Below, piece after piece: positions 7,595 through 15,785 of a stretch of DNA of 64,000 nucleotides. Positions within the stretch are counted from its first letter, which is position 1, and every line of letters starts with the position of its first letter. Position numbers and translations under genes: made by a program. The stretch lies in assembly GCA_017303455.1 (NCBI GenBank), contig JAFLBM010000003.1, forward strand, positions 1 through 64,000, written 5' to 3'. The notes under the pieces were generated by a model. It was not told the origin of the DNA and did no database searches. It was given only the letters and a program-made list of their open reading frames with translations. This DNA comes from Chitinophagales bacterium. Its GTDB lineage: Bacteria > Bacteroidota > Bacteroidia > Chitinophagales > Chitinophagaceae.

Positions 7595-8542
7595 TTATTT
7601 TTTACCCATTACTTTCTCCCACAACACCGGTATCCGTTTGATCCAGACAAACTCTTTCATTTTCTCGCGGGCATCTTCTACCGGTGAACCAAAGTAAACT
7701 TTACCACCGGGAATAGAATCCTTAACTCCACTTTGCGCATACACCACTGCATCTTTCCCGATCGTCAGTGTCTTACTAACCCCTACCTGTCCCCAGAGGA
7801 TCACATTGTCTTCAATCGTAGTGGCACCGGCAATTCCCACCTGTGCGGCAAAGAGGCAATTCTTACCAATCACGGTATCATGCCCGATATGCACCATATT
7901 ATCCATCTTGGTACCCGCACCAATAATGGTATCACCGCTTACACCACGGTCAATGGTACAGCCGGCCCCTATCTCCACTCCTTTCTCAATAACAACCCGG
8001 CCGCAACTCAGCATCTTTTTATAATGGATCTCCCGGTTGGTCTTTTTATTATAATAAAAAGCATCACTGCCGATCACAGTGGCCGCCTGTATCACCACAT
8101 CATCTCCAATAATGCAATGGTCAAGTATGGTCACCCCGGGATGAATAATGCAATTCTTTCCAATACTGACATGATTCCCGATATACGCATTGGGGAAGAT
8201 CACGGTGCCTTCTCCAACCGTTGACGAATCGCTGGTCAGTTTCATTGAAGGAGCAAAGGGCCGGAAATGCTGAACGATCTTTTGATAGGCTTCAAAAGGT
8301 TCTTCCACGATCAGTAAAGCTTTCCCTTCCGGGAACTCCGTTCTTTTATTGATGATGATAAAACTGGCCGCTGAATGAATGCATGTGTCATAATACTTGG
8401 GATGATCCACAAATACAAGATCGCCTTCTTCTACTTTATGCAGCTCATTAATCCCTGTTGCAGCAGCAGTTGTATTACCGGTAAGTTCTGCATTGATCAA
8501 TGCAGCAATAGTTGTAAGCGGAACAGGTTTGTCAAATCGCAT
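7595..8542 (-). CDS. UDP-3-O-acylglucosamine N-acyltransferase-like protein (LpxD family)
   Basis: LpxD adds the N-linked acyl chain in lipid A synthesis. This 315-residue protein has the LpxD N-terminal uridine-binding domain (about 1-100). It is followed by a left-handed beta-helix of hexapeptide repeats (IGNHVSIGKNCIIHPGVTILDH and onwards), with HIGHDTVIGKNC carrying the likely catalytic His, and a short helical tail. I start at the ATG at 8542: a TTG six codons upstream is in frame but is part of the TACCTTTG promoter box. Bacteroidota often carry more than one LpxD-like protein, and no lpxA, lpxC or fabZ is adjacent, so it may be a paralogue with a related sugar substrate rather than the lipid A enzyme itself. 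Confidence 0.85.
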   Translation of the reverse strand: MRFDKPVPLTTIAALINAELTGNTTAAATGINELHKVEEGDLVFVDHPKYYDTCIHSAASFIIINKRTEFPEGKALLIVEEPFEAYQKIVQHFRPFAPSMKLTSDSSTVGEGTVIFPNAYIGNHVSIGKNCIIHPGVTILDHCIIGDDVVIQAATVIGSDAFYYNKKTNREIHYKKMLSCGRVVIEKGVEIGAGCTIDRGVSGDTIIGAGTKMDNMVHIGHDTVIGKNCLFAAQVGIAGATTIEDNVILWGQVGVSKTLTIGKDAVVYAQSGVKDSIPGGKVYFGSPVEDAREKMKEFVWIKRIPVLWEKVMGKK

Positions 8543-8557
8543 ATACTTGAATTTGGG

Positions 8558-8565
8558 CAAAGGTA
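8558..8565 (-). promoter_or_regulatory. -7 promoter box of the LpxD-like gene
   Basis: On the minus strand this reads TACCTTTG, an exact TAnnTTTG match, 15 bases before the ATG at 8542. It argues against the upstream in-frame TTG as start. Confidence 0.55.
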
Positions 8566-8614
8566 ATAAGTGATCATTTGCTGCTCTGCTATTAAAAATG
8601 CCGTGTTTTGTCCA

Positions 8615-8665
8615 TTCCGGGGCTTTTTACAGGTTTTACCGGAAAAAATATTTTAGTCCCCGGAA
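8615..8665. repeat. Inverted repeat TTCCGGGG / CCCCGGAA
   Basis: TTCCGGGG at 8615-8622 and its exact complement CCCCGGAA at 8658-8665 enclose 35 bases that contain ACCGGAAAAAAT. It may form a long hairpin at the 5' part of the gene-poor spacer. Confidence 0.5.
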
Positions 8666-8961
8666 GTACCATTTGAAACGATATTTATCATTTAAATTTT
8701 TACTTATTGTATCAATATGCATTCATATCATCAATCACTATATAAAGATGATATCTTATGAAACCCTTGCTGTTCAATGGTTGTAAGCATTCACTAAAAA
8801 AATAAAAACAAAATGAATAGTAATGATCGCTGTCGTTTACTTTCATTTGCAAGAAATACTAACCGGTTTACGGCCTCCCTTATCCACAGTAATATTTAAA
8901 ATGTGAATAAAATATTTTGGGAAATTTTTTTGGTTACTCAAAATTCTTTTTAATATTGTGT

Positions 8962-8979
8962 CGGGAAATTTATTTCCCG
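8962..8979. repeat. Perfect 18-bp palindrome, operator-like
   Basis: CGGGAAAT and ATTTCCCG are exact complements around a TT centre. Its short loop fits a protein-binding operator better than an RNA hairpin. Confidence 0.45.
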
Positions 8980-9004
8980 TACTTACTAACCCATCTATAT
9001 AAAT

Positions 9005-9034
9005 GATCCCTCTGGTACTCCGGGGGGATTTTTT
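9005..9034 (+). terminator. Orphan intrinsic terminator on the plus strand
   Basis: ATCCCTC (9006-9012) pairs with GGGGGAT (9023-9029), one wobble, followed by a run of six T. No plus-strand gene lies upstream of it in the spacer, so it must end a transcript that is not accounted for, or be a chance or relic structure. Confidence 0.6.
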
Positions 9035-9149
9035 ATTGCTGCCTGTTTTAAATTCCTCTTGTTTCAACTTCCCCTTTTTCACTATCCTGCTGAGAATATC
9101 ACTGAAAGGATGGCGGGATAACAATATTTACCCTATTCAATAATTAAGA

Positions 9150-9157
9150 TACCTTTA
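9150..9157 (+). promoter_or_regulatory. -7 promoter box of yicC
   Basis: TACCTTTA, one mismatch from TAnnTTTG, lies 22 bases before the ATG at 9180. Confidence 0.4.
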
Positions 9158-9179
9158 CTGCAATTAAAATAAGATATGC

Positions 9180-10055
9180 ATGCTGAAGTCAATGACCGGT
9201 TTTGGAAGAGCCGAAAAAACGGTGGGTGATAAAACGTTCCTGGTTGATATCAAGTCGCTCAATGGAAAGCAATTTGAACTATCGTTAAGATTGCCCAGCA
9301 TTTTAAAACCCTTTGAATTTGATATCCGCCGCCTGCTCTCCGAAAAACTGAACCGGGGCAGCGTGGATTGCAATATCAGTTTAAAAGATACCGGCGATGC
9401 CAAACCGGTTACGATCAATACCGACCTGGCCAAAGCTTATTACAAACCCCTGGCTGAATTATCGGCAACCCTGAACCTGGACCCTTCTCATATCCTGAGT
9501 ACATTGGTAAAACTGCCGGAAGTCATCACTCCCAGCAGCGAGAAATTAGTAGATAAAGACTGGGAAGATTTTCAAAACGTCTTACATGCCGCTATTGATG
9601 ACCTGAACCTGCATCGCCTGGATGAAGGCCGTTCCTTAGAAGAAGACCTGGTAAACCGTATCAATAATATACTGAAACAGCAGGAAGAAGTGATCAAACT
9701 GGAGCCTCTCCGCCAGGTACGCATACGGGAAGGCATTACCAAACTGCTGGAAGAAAACGTGGGGAAAGAGAACTATGACGGCAACCGCCTGGAACAGGAA
9801 CTTATTTATTATATAGAAAAGATCGACATCAGCGAAGAACAGGTGCGTCTCCGGAACCATTGTGATTATTTTAAATCCCTGCTGGCAGAACCCGAAGAAT
9901 CAAAAGGAAAAAAATTATCCTTTATCCTGCAGGAGATAGGCCGGGAGATCAATACCACCGGTTCCAAAGCCTACGATTCCACCATCCAGAAATGTGTGGT
10001 GCTGATGAAAGATGAACTGGAGAAAGCAAAGGAACAGGTACTGAATGTGCTGTAA
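9180..10055 (+). CDS. yicC: YicC/YloC family endoribonuclease
   Basis: The protein starts MLKSMTGFGRAE and ends with a GSKAYDSTIQKCVVLMKDELEKAKEQVLNVL-like helix, both hallmarks of the family. The 291-residue length is normal. The YicC_N domain covers about 1-155 and the DUF1808-type C-terminal domain about 205-291, with the HCDYFKSLL segment. E. coli YicC takes part in degrading the small RNA RyhB, and homologues have been shown to be RNases. Bacteroidota copies are conserved, but targets are unknown. In many genomes it precedes gmk; here gmk is 37 kb away and gldH follows after 56 bases. Confidence 0.93.
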   Translation: MLKSMTGFGRAEKTVGDKTFLVDIKSLNGKQFELSLRLPSILKPFEFDIRRLLSEKLNRGSVDCNISLKDTGDAKPVTINTDLAKAYYKPLAELSATLNLDPSHILSTLVKLPEVITPSSEKLVDKDWEDFQNVLHAAIDDLNLHRLDEGRSLEEDLVNRINNILKQQEEVIKLEPLRQVRIREGITKLLEENVGKENYDGNRLEQELIYYIEKIDISEEQVRLRNHCDYFKSLLAEPEESKGKKLSFILQEIGREINTTGSKAYDSTIQKCVVLMKDELEKAKEQVLNVL

Positions 10056-10106
10056 AGAGCCCGGTAATTTACCGGCTGCGGGTTTGAGAATTGTTTTCTT
10101 CTTAAT

Positions 10107-10114
10107 TACTTTTG
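10107..10114 (+). promoter_or_regulatory. -7-like box overlapping the gldH start
   Basis: TACTTTTG is an exact TAnnTTTG match. Its last three bases are the TTG proposed as gldH start, so either the box is fortuitous or gldH begins at the second in-frame TTG at 10127. Confidence 0.35.
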
Positions 10115-10609
10115 AAAAAAAATCGTTTGCGTAGTATAACAAACACCAGGATTTTCCTGCTGATGGCTGTCAGCTCACTGCTTACAGCTTACTCCTGCAC
10201 CACTATTGACCTTTACGAAAAAACAGTTGTCATGCCGGGGCACAAATGGAGCAGTAGTTTTAAACCCAGCTTCGATTTTACTATAAAAGATACCACTGCC
10301 AACTACCAGCTATTCCTGGTCTTACGGCATAATGAAAAATACAGCTTCAATAATATCTATGTGAACCTGTCGGCCAAATTACCGGGACAAGATACTTCGG
10401 TCAGGATCCGGCGTGACCTGCAACTGGCCACCAACGAAAAAGGATGGAACGGAACAGGAATGGATGATATTTATGAACACCGCATCAAACTGGGAGAACC
10501 CCAAACCCTAAAAGCCGGTACTTACACATTTACTCTGGAGCAGATTATGCGGGAAGACCCGCTGGAAAATGTAATGAATGCCGGGCTCCGTATTGAAAAG
10601 CAACAATAA
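10112..10609 (+). CDS. gldH: Gliding motility lipoprotein GldH
   Basis: GldH is a lipoprotein needed for gliding in Flavobacterium; together with other Gld proteins it supports the type IX secretion/gliding machinery. The 165-residue frame has a basic n-region (KKNRLR), a hydrophobic core and a lipobox LTAYSC with Cys29, then the GldH body with MPGHKWSSSFKPSFDFTI and DTTANYQLFLVLRHNEKYSFNN. There is no ATG before the signal peptide: the start must be TTG at 10112 or TTG at 10127, since the first ATG (10163) would cut into the signal core. The histidine kinase gene begins six bases after the stop, suggesting co-transcription. Confidence 0.9.
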   Translation: MKKNRLRSITNTRIFLLMAVSSLLTAYSCTTIDLYEKTVVMPGHKWSSSFKPSFDFTIKDTTANYQLFLVLRHNEKYSFNNIYVNLSAKLPGQDTSVRIRRDLQLATNEKGWNGTGMDDIYEHRIKLGEPQTLKAGTYTFTLEQIMREDPLENVMNAGLRIEKQQ

Positions 10610-10615
10610 TCAACT

Positions 10616-11605
10616 ATGCCTGATTCCAGCAGCAAACGGTTAAAAAGGATCACTTTCATTTACTGGATGCTCTTGCTTTATATCCTGGCTGCACTCATCT
10701 GGTGGTTCATTTCACTGGAAAAACAAAATCAGACACTGGCGGAGCAACGTTACGCTACTATTAATGCCCAGCAGGACAGGCTGACCATCCTGCAACTGTC
10801 TGAAAAAGTAACGGCAATTGAAAAAGAGACGAAAAGAAATACCGGGAAATATGTGGCAGAAGGGATCACTTTTATGATCCTGATTCTTATCGGGGCTGCT
10901 TTCGTTTATCGTTCAGTAAGGCGCCAGTTCCTGCTGCAATTACAGCAACAGAATTTTATGATGGCGGTGACCCATGAATTAAAAACACCTATTGCCGTGG
11001 CCCGGCTTAACCTGGAGACCATGCAGAAGTATTCACTGGAACCGGAAAAGCAAAAAAAACTCATCCGGATGACACTGCAGGAAACCACAAGGCTCACTTC
11101 CCTGACCAATAATATTCTTATCTCCTCGCAGCTGGAAGGTGGAGGTTATAAGAATACCAAAGACGAGCTGGATCTTTCTGACCTGTTAAAAGATTGCCTG
11201 AATGATTTCAGGAACCGTTTCCCGGAAAGAGTTTTTACTGATTCCATCGAACCCGATGTGGATGTAAAAGGAGACCCTCTATTACTTCAACTACTGGTGA
11301 ATAACCTGCTGGAAAATGCAATCAAGTATTCCCCGAAAGAAAAACCGATTGCTGCCGCACTGAAAAAAGCAAATGGTACTATCACTCTGGAAATAATGGA
11401 TGAAGGGCCCGGTATTGCAGAAGAGGAGCGAAAGAAAATATTCAGTAAGTTTTACCGGGTGGGTAATGAAACGACCCGGAAAACGCAGGGTACCGGTTTA
11501 GGCCTGTACCTTTGCAGTATCATTGCGAAAGATCACAATGCCGACATTTCGGTGACAAACAATATTCCGGCCGGCTGTAACTTTGCCGTCACTTTCAGAC
11601 CATGA
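10616..11605 (+). CDS. Sensor histidine kinase, inner membrane
   Basis: The 329-residue kinase has two transmembrane helices (about 14-33 and 82-98) bounding a small, about 48-residue extracytoplasmic domain with coiled-coil character. The cytoplasmic part follows: H-box AVTHELKTP with phospho-acceptor His120, N-box NNLLENAIKYS (229-239), G1 DEGPGI (262-267), F-box FSKFYRVGNE and G2 GTGLGLYL. No HAMP or PAS domain is seen. It overlaps the response-regulator gene by four bases (ATGA), so they form a translationally coupled two-component pair. The signal is unknown; the linkage to gldH may hint at envelope or surface sensing, which is inference. Confidence 0.95.
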   Translation: MPDSSSKRLKRITFIYWMLLLYILAALIWWFISLEKQNQTLAEQRYATINAQQDRLTILQLSEKVTAIEKETKRNTGKYVAEGITFMILILIGAAFVYRSVRRQFLLQLQQQNFMMAVTHELKTPIAVARLNLETMQKYSLEPEKQKKLIRMTLQETTRLTSLTNNILISSQLEGGGYKNTKDELDLSDLLKDCLNDFRNRFPERVFTDSIEPDVDVKGDPLLLQLLVNNLLENAIKYSPKEKPIAAALKKANGTITLEIMDEGPGIAEEERKKIFSKFYRVGNETTRKTQGTGLGLYLCSIIAKDHNADISVTNNIPAGCNFAVTFRP

Positions 11606-12309
11606 GCGAAGAAAAGAAACCATCCATTTTGTTAGTGGAAGATGAAGAGAACCTTCATGAAGCCCTTAAGCTCAATTTAGAGCTGGAAGGTTATGATGTT
11701 ACCTCTGCCTTTGACGGGGTGGCAGCAATAAAAGCCATACAGGGAGAATATTTCGATCTTATCATCCTGGACGTGATGCTGCCGGAAATGGATGGGATTA
11801 ACGTTACAGAAACAGTCCGCATCAGCAATAACGAAGTACCCATCCTGATACTGAGTGCGAAGAACAGCAGTGCAGACCGGGTATTAGGATTAAAGAAAGG
11901 TGCAGATGACTATCTTACCAAACCCTTTAACCTGGAAGAACTGCTCCTCAGGGTGAACAAGCTCATCAACAAGAATAAGAAACTCCAGGACAAGACTACT
12001 ATTGGCAACAGTTACACATTTGGAGATAATATCATCGACTTTAAAGCCCAGGAAGCCACCAGTAAGAACGGGCAAAAAATTCAGCTGAGTAAAAAAGAGA
12101 CCATGCTCCTGAAACTCCTGATCGAGAATAAAAATGAAGTGGTGCCGAGAGAAAAGATATTACAGGCTGTTTGGGGTTATAATGTGTATCCAACCACCCG
12201 GACCATCGATAATTTCATACTGAACTTCCGTAAGTATTTTGAAGATGACAGCCGTAACCCGAAATACTTTCACTCCGTAAGAGGTGTGGGTTATAAATAT
12301 GCAGAGTGA
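11602..12309 (+). CDS. OmpR/PhoB-type response regulator
   Basis: Cognate regulator of the preceding kinase. The receiver domain (about 8-120) has acidic pocket E13-D14, phosphorylation site D57 in ILDVMLPEMDG, S85 and K107 in LTKPF. A winged-helix DNA-binding domain (about 140-235) ends in the typical TRTIDNFILNFRKYFEDD and SVRGVGYKY. Length 235 is usual. Its stop at 12309 directly abuts the stop of the convergent batD gene, leaving no room for a separate terminator. Confidence 0.96.
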   Translation: MSEEKKPSILLVEDEENLHEALKLNLELEGYDVTSAFDGVAAIKAIQGEYFDLIILDVMLPEMDGINVTETVRISNNEVPILILSAKNSSADRVLGLKKGADDYLTKPFNLEELLLRVNKLINKNKKLQDKTTIGNSYTFGDNIIDFKAQEATSKNGQKIQLSKKETMLLKLLIENKNEVVPREKILQAVWGYNVYPTTRTIDNFILNFRKYFEDDSRNPKYFHSVRGVGYKYAE

Positions 12310-14079
12310 TCAATCCCTGATTTCTCCCAATGCCGTTTTCACTTTTTCCAGTAAAGCTTCCTTATTTTCTTCCAATGCTGCGTTGGTGAACATACCTGCT
12401 TCACAATGTTCCAGCACCTGCAATAACACCACCGGGGAATAGTTCTTTTCAGCCATCCTTTGCGACAGAGCCTGTTTATTCATTTCACTCCCACTCAGGC
12501 TGAGCCGCGGTGAGATATATTTCCAGATAGCCTGCTGCACTACCGCATAAAAATCCTTATCCGCTGCGGGGATCAGCAGGTAAGCCGGTTGCAATACTTT
12601 ATCCACTGATGGATACACCACAACTGGTTTTTCCTCGGTAACAATTTTCTTCGGCTTCTTTTGAATGACCCAGTAGATCAAAACAATCAATAAGAAAGCA
12701 ACAACAATACCGGCTGCTACCAGGCTGGCCCGTTTATTAACCGCTGTAATTGATTCTTTTTCTTCTGCAACAGGTATGGCCTTCGTTTTATCTTCCGTAC
12801 TTATTAATAGAGACGCAGGAGTTGCAGCTATTGTTTTGTACCGGTTCGTGTCCGGGTCAAAAAAAGAAAACTTTATGGCCGGCAGCGTATAATTTCCGGG
12901 TTTTGAGGAAACAAACGAATACCTGAATATTTTAGTCCCTTCTAAAGGGACTGTGCTTCTATCGGTTGATTCCGAAACGGATGGTTCAAACCCTTCAATA
13001 CCTGCCGGCCATTCAATTACAGGAGCAGATAACTGCGGGAAGTTACCTTTCCCTTTTATAGTAATAACAAGGTATCCTTCTTCATTTTTTGCCAGCTCAT
13101 TCTTTTCTACGGATGCGCTGATACTGAATTGACCGGTGGCACCGTTAAAATCAACCGGCTTTGCCGGAACAGGAGATGGTTTTACATGGATCGTTACAGG
13201 CTCAGTGTTGATATTGGTTTCAAAAGTGACAGTGCCCGCCCCGTTTACACGGTCATCGTTACCGGATACTCCTTCCGTTACCTGTTGCTCTGTTTTCCGG
13301 TTTACTGCACTGCGGGAAAACTCCACGGCGTTCCTGATCTCCATCGGGTCAATAGTAAACTGGCCTGCCTGCAACGGGTATAACTGTACCTGCCGGATGG
13401 TATGCACATCAAAGAGTTTACCATTCAGTTGCTCCACCGTCATTACTTTATCTGAAAGGCTGATCATATCCTGCACGGTGAACCCGTAAAAACCAGGATT
13501 TTTTACAATATCAGATTTAGATTGCAAGCGGGAGTATAATTTAAAAGTGGCTACCACAGGCTCCCCGGTGTAACAAGATCTTTTATTCACCAGCACTTTT
13601 ACAAATAAATTCTGGTTGATCTTTCTATAGGCATCTTCACCCGGTGCCAGGTAGGCTGCATTTTCTTCTGCCTGTCCGTTTTGTTGTTGTTGTGAAGCCG
13701 CCTCTTCGGTACTGATCACTGTTACTGTTGCATCATTGCTACGCCATGTCTTTCCATTAATGGCAACAACAGCACCCGGAATGATGTACCGTCCCGGTTT
13801 AATGGCCTTTAATGTATAGGTTGTATTATGTAAGGGCCTCGCATTCGTTTGATAGCTGGTATGGCCATCATATACCTCAGGTCCGTTCACCAGCCCGAAT
13901 CCTTTGAATGAGGGTGCTGAAACGGCAGGTGCTTTCTCTGCGCCTTCCACTACATATTGCACCCGGAATGACTCACCGGTAGTAACAGCCTCCTGCGGCA
14001 CAATGGTTTTGAATGTAACCTGTGCTGAAGAAAAAAAGGATACCGGTAAAAGAAAGGATATAACAAAAGCCTGTTTCAT
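12310..14079 (-). CDS. batD: BatD family protein
   Basis: BatD is an exported, membrane-anchored protein of the Bacteroidota bat (aerotolerance) group. The ORF begins at a GTG at 14091, but the ATG at 14079 starts a proper signal peptide (MKQAFVISFLLPVSFFSSAQ), giving 589 residues. Repeated beta-rich domains follow (FKTIVPQEAVTTGESFRVQYVVEG; NQNLFVKVLVNKRSCYTGEPVVATFKLYSR). A single transmembrane helix lies near residues 456-476, with a short cytosolic tail (about 110 residues). The usual bat partners (batA, batB, batC, a MoxR ATPase) are not in this window, so this is an orphan BatD. A short 88-base spacer separates it from the SDR gene upstream on the same strand. Confidence 0.85.
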   Translation of the reverse strand: MKQAFVISFLLPVSFFSSAQVTFKTIVPQEAVTTGESFRVQYVVEGAEKAPAVSAPSFKGFGLVNGPEVYDGHTSYQTNARPLHNTTYTLKAIKPGRYIIPGAVVAINGKTWRSNDATVTVISTEEAASQQQQNGQAEENAAYLAPGEDAYRKINQNLFVKVLVNKRSCYTGEPVVATFKLYSRLQSKSDIVKNPGFYGFTVQDMISLSDKVMTVEQLNGKLFDVHTIRQVQLYPLQAGQFTIDPMEIRNAVEFSRSAVNRKTEQQVTEGVSGNDDRVNGAGTVTFETNINTEPVTIHVKPSPVPAKPVDFNGATGQFSISASVEKNELAKNEEGYLVITIKGKGNFPQLSAPVIEWPAGIEGFEPSVSESTDRSTVPLEGTKIFRYSFVSSKPGNYTLPAIKFSFFDPDTNRYKTIAATPASLLISTEDKTKAIPVAEEKESITAVNKRASLVAAGIVVAFLLIVLIYWVIQKKPKKIVTEEKPVVVYPSVDKVLQPAYLLIPAADKDFYAVVQQAIWKYISPRLSLSGSEMNKQALSQRMAEKNYSPVVLLQVLEHCEAGMFTNAALEENKEALLEKVKTALGEIRD

Positions 14080-14179
14080 ATAATCAACCACTAATATAAA
14101 ACAGGCTTTGTGAAGCTTTGTTGAAAATTTACCAAAGGAAAGCAGCCGCTATCAAAGGACTGTTGGCCTGACAGGCTGG

Positions 14180-14878
14180 TTAAAGGTCACCCAGTTGAGG
14201 GCGGACCACAATATCTTCCACACAGGCCTGGGCTGATAGTTGGGAAGCCGTATAAACCAGTTGTGCAATATCCGAAGCCTCCATGATCCTTTTGGTAGAG
14301 TTGTCATAGTTGCCCCAGGAATCACTCATAACAGCACCGGGAAAGACCCCTGTTACTTTGATATGGTATTCTTTCATTTCTTCCCGCAGGTTTTTGGTAA
14401 ACCCGTGCATAGCATATTTACTGATACTGTAAGCACCCCCGTTTTTGTAGGCATGCAAAGAAGCTATGGAACACATATTGAAAATATGACCAGCCTTCCG
14501 TTTCATCATTGCAGGTAAAACGGCCCTGGTAAGATGATACGCACTGTAAAGATTCGCCCTCAATTGGCTTTCCAGTAAACCATCCGGTTCATTATTGACA
14601 CTACCGGGTTCAAATAATCCCGCATTATTGATCAATATATCAGGAACAGCCACCGAAAGACACCAGTTACCAAATGCCTGCGCCTCCTCTTTTATACCCA
14701 GGTCAACGGGTTTTGCTTTGATCGTAACAGCCGGGTACTTTGTCACCAGTTCTTCTACGGTCTTATACAAGGCTACTTCTCCCCTTGAACATAAAAAAAG
14801 ATCATGGCCGTTAGCAGCAAATATTTCTGCAATGGCCCTGCCAATTCCTTTTGAAGCACCGGTGATAACTACATTCAT
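14180..14878 (-). CDS. SDR family NAD(P)-dependent oxidoreductase
   Basis: Classical short-chain dehydrogenase of 232 residues: TGASKGIG near the N-terminus (6-13) for cofactor binding, NNAG (85-88), catalytic Ser in NMCSIASLH, and YSISK as the YxxxK pair, followed by GVFPGAV. It resembles FabG-like 3-ketoacyl reductases and YdfG-type oxidoreductases, but the substrate cannot be assigned. It is divergent from the YjjG-type gene, with an 82-base shared promoter region. Confidence 0.88.
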   Translation of the reverse strand: MNVVITGASKGIGRAIAEIFAANGHDLFLCSRGEVALYKTVEELVTKYPAVTIKAKPVDLGIKEEAQAFGNWCLSVAVPDILINNAGLFEPGSVNNEPDGLLESQLRANLYSAYHLTRAVLPAMMKRKAGHIFNMCSIASLHAYKNGGAYSISKYAMHGFTKNLREEMKEYHIKVTGVFPGAVMSDSWGNYDNSTKRIMEASDIAQLVYTASQLSAQACVEDIVVRPQLGDL

Positions 14879-14960
14879 GCAATGGAAATTTGATAAGCGA
14901 AGTACGAACTTTTTTCCCGTTTCGCAGTACTTCTTAAATCACTGTTCGTATTTTGCTGAT

Positions 14961-15671
14961 ATGAAGTATAAACACCTTTTCTTCGACCTTGACCATACCC
15001 TCTGGGATTTTGAAGCCAACAGCAGGCTGACCTTGCAGGAATTATATGATGACATGGAATTACATGCAAAAGGAGTATACGATTTCGATCTTTTTCATAA
15101 ACACTACCTGGTACAGAACGATAAATTATGGGACCGCTACCGGAAAGGGTTTGTAAAAGTAGATGAGCTGCGCTGGAAAAGAATGTGGCTGACCTTGCTG
15201 GAATTCAAAATTGCGGATGAACCATTGGCCCGGGAAATGGGAGTTCGTTTTTTAGACCTTTTACCCACCCGTAAATTGTTATTTCCTTACGCTATTGAGA
15301 TCCTCGGTTATCTCAAAGAGAAAAACTACCAGCTGCATATGATCACCAACGGGTTTGAAAAAACACAGCATAGTAAATTACAGAACTCAGGCCTGGCGGG
15401 TTATTTTGGTGAAGTCATCACTTCTGAAGGAAGTAACAGTTTAAAACCACACAAAGAGATATTTGATTATGCCTTTCAAAAAACAGGGGCTGTCCCGCAG
15501 GAAAGCATAATGATCGGTGATACGATTGATGTAGATATCTTAGGTGCTGTCAATGCCGGCATCGACCAGGTGCATGTCAATCATTTGACCAGCGAAGTGG
15601 TACCCGTAAAAGAAGGCGTTGTTCCCACTTACACCGTTTACTCTTTAAAAGAACTGGAAACTATCTTCTAA
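14961..15671 (+). CDS. YjjG-type HAD pyrimidine nucleotidase
   Basis: This HAD phosphatase has motif I FFDLDHTLWDF (nucleophile Asp in DxD) at the very N-terminus, motif II ITNG, and the C-terminal KPHKEIFDYAF plus MIGDTIDVDILGA for motifs III and IV. The tip of the HTLWDFEANS sequence is characteristic of the noncanonical pyrimidine nucleotidase (YjjG) group, which dephosphorylates UMP/dTMP-type and modified nucleotides. The open frame extends upstream to 14595, but the true start is the ATG at 14961 (236 residues), because the upstream part is antisense to the SDR gene and a TATTTTG promoter-like box precedes this ATG by six bases. Confidence 0.9.
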   Translation: MKYKHLFFDLDHTLWDFEANSRLTLQELYDDMELHAKGVYDFDLFHKHYLVQNDKLWDRYRKGFVKVDELRWKRMWLTLLEFKIADEPLAREMGVRFLDLLPTRKLLFPYAIEILGYLKEKNYQLHMITNGFEKTQHSKLQNSGLAGYFGEVITSEGSNSLKPHKEIFDYAFQKTGAVPQESIMIGDTIDVDILGAVNAGIDQVHVNHLTSEVVPVKEGVVPTYTVYSLKELETIF

Positions 15672-15676
15672 AAATA

Positions 15677-15701
15677 ATACCAGTTTCTTTCAAACTGGTA
15701 T
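15677..15701 (-). terminator. Intrinsic terminator of psd (minus strand)
   Basis: A 10-bp stem, ATACCAGTTT/AAACTGGTAT, with a 5-base loop is followed on the minus strand by TTATTTTTAG. It lies between the convergent ends of the YjjG-type gene and psd and mainly serves psd. Confidence 0.7.
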
Positions 15702-15747
15702 CAGCTAATTAAAGGGTTTACAATAAGTCTTTGCTGTGCCAGGATGG

Positions 15748-15767
15748 CCTTTCCCTTCAGGGAAAGG
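15748..15767. repeat. Short hairpin CCTTTCCC-TTCA-GGGAAAGG
   Basis: A perfect 8-bp stem with a tetraloop lies just downstream of the psd stop. Without a T-run it may be an mRNA-stabilising 3' structure or part of a dispersed repeat. Confidence 0.45.
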
Positions 15768-15785
15768 TCGGGATAGGGCATTTCT

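Larger units (their letters stand above)
8566..9149. other. Gene-poor spacer of about 600 bases with structured elements
   Basis: This AT-rich stretch between the LpxD-like gene and yicC has no convincing protein gene on either strand. Two ORF-length frames (62 and 93 codons) have no recognisable family and unnatural composition. It does contain an 8-bp inverted repeat (8615-8665), a perfect palindrome (8962-8979) and a plus-strand intrinsic terminator (9005-9034). An unannotated small RNA or micro-protein is therefore possible. One short frame at 8812 encodes 28 residues (start MNSNDRCRLL), but nothing supports it beyond position. Confidence 0.5.

Noticed and set aside
8843..9124. 93-codon minus-strand frame in the gene-poor spacer
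   Set aside because: No family resemblance, it runs through the palindrome and the plus-strand terminator, and no promoter box precedes it.
14595..14960. Long N-terminal extension on the YjjG-type gene
   Set aside because: The upstream part is antisense to the SDR gene and has no family match; motif I begins directly after the ATG at 14961.
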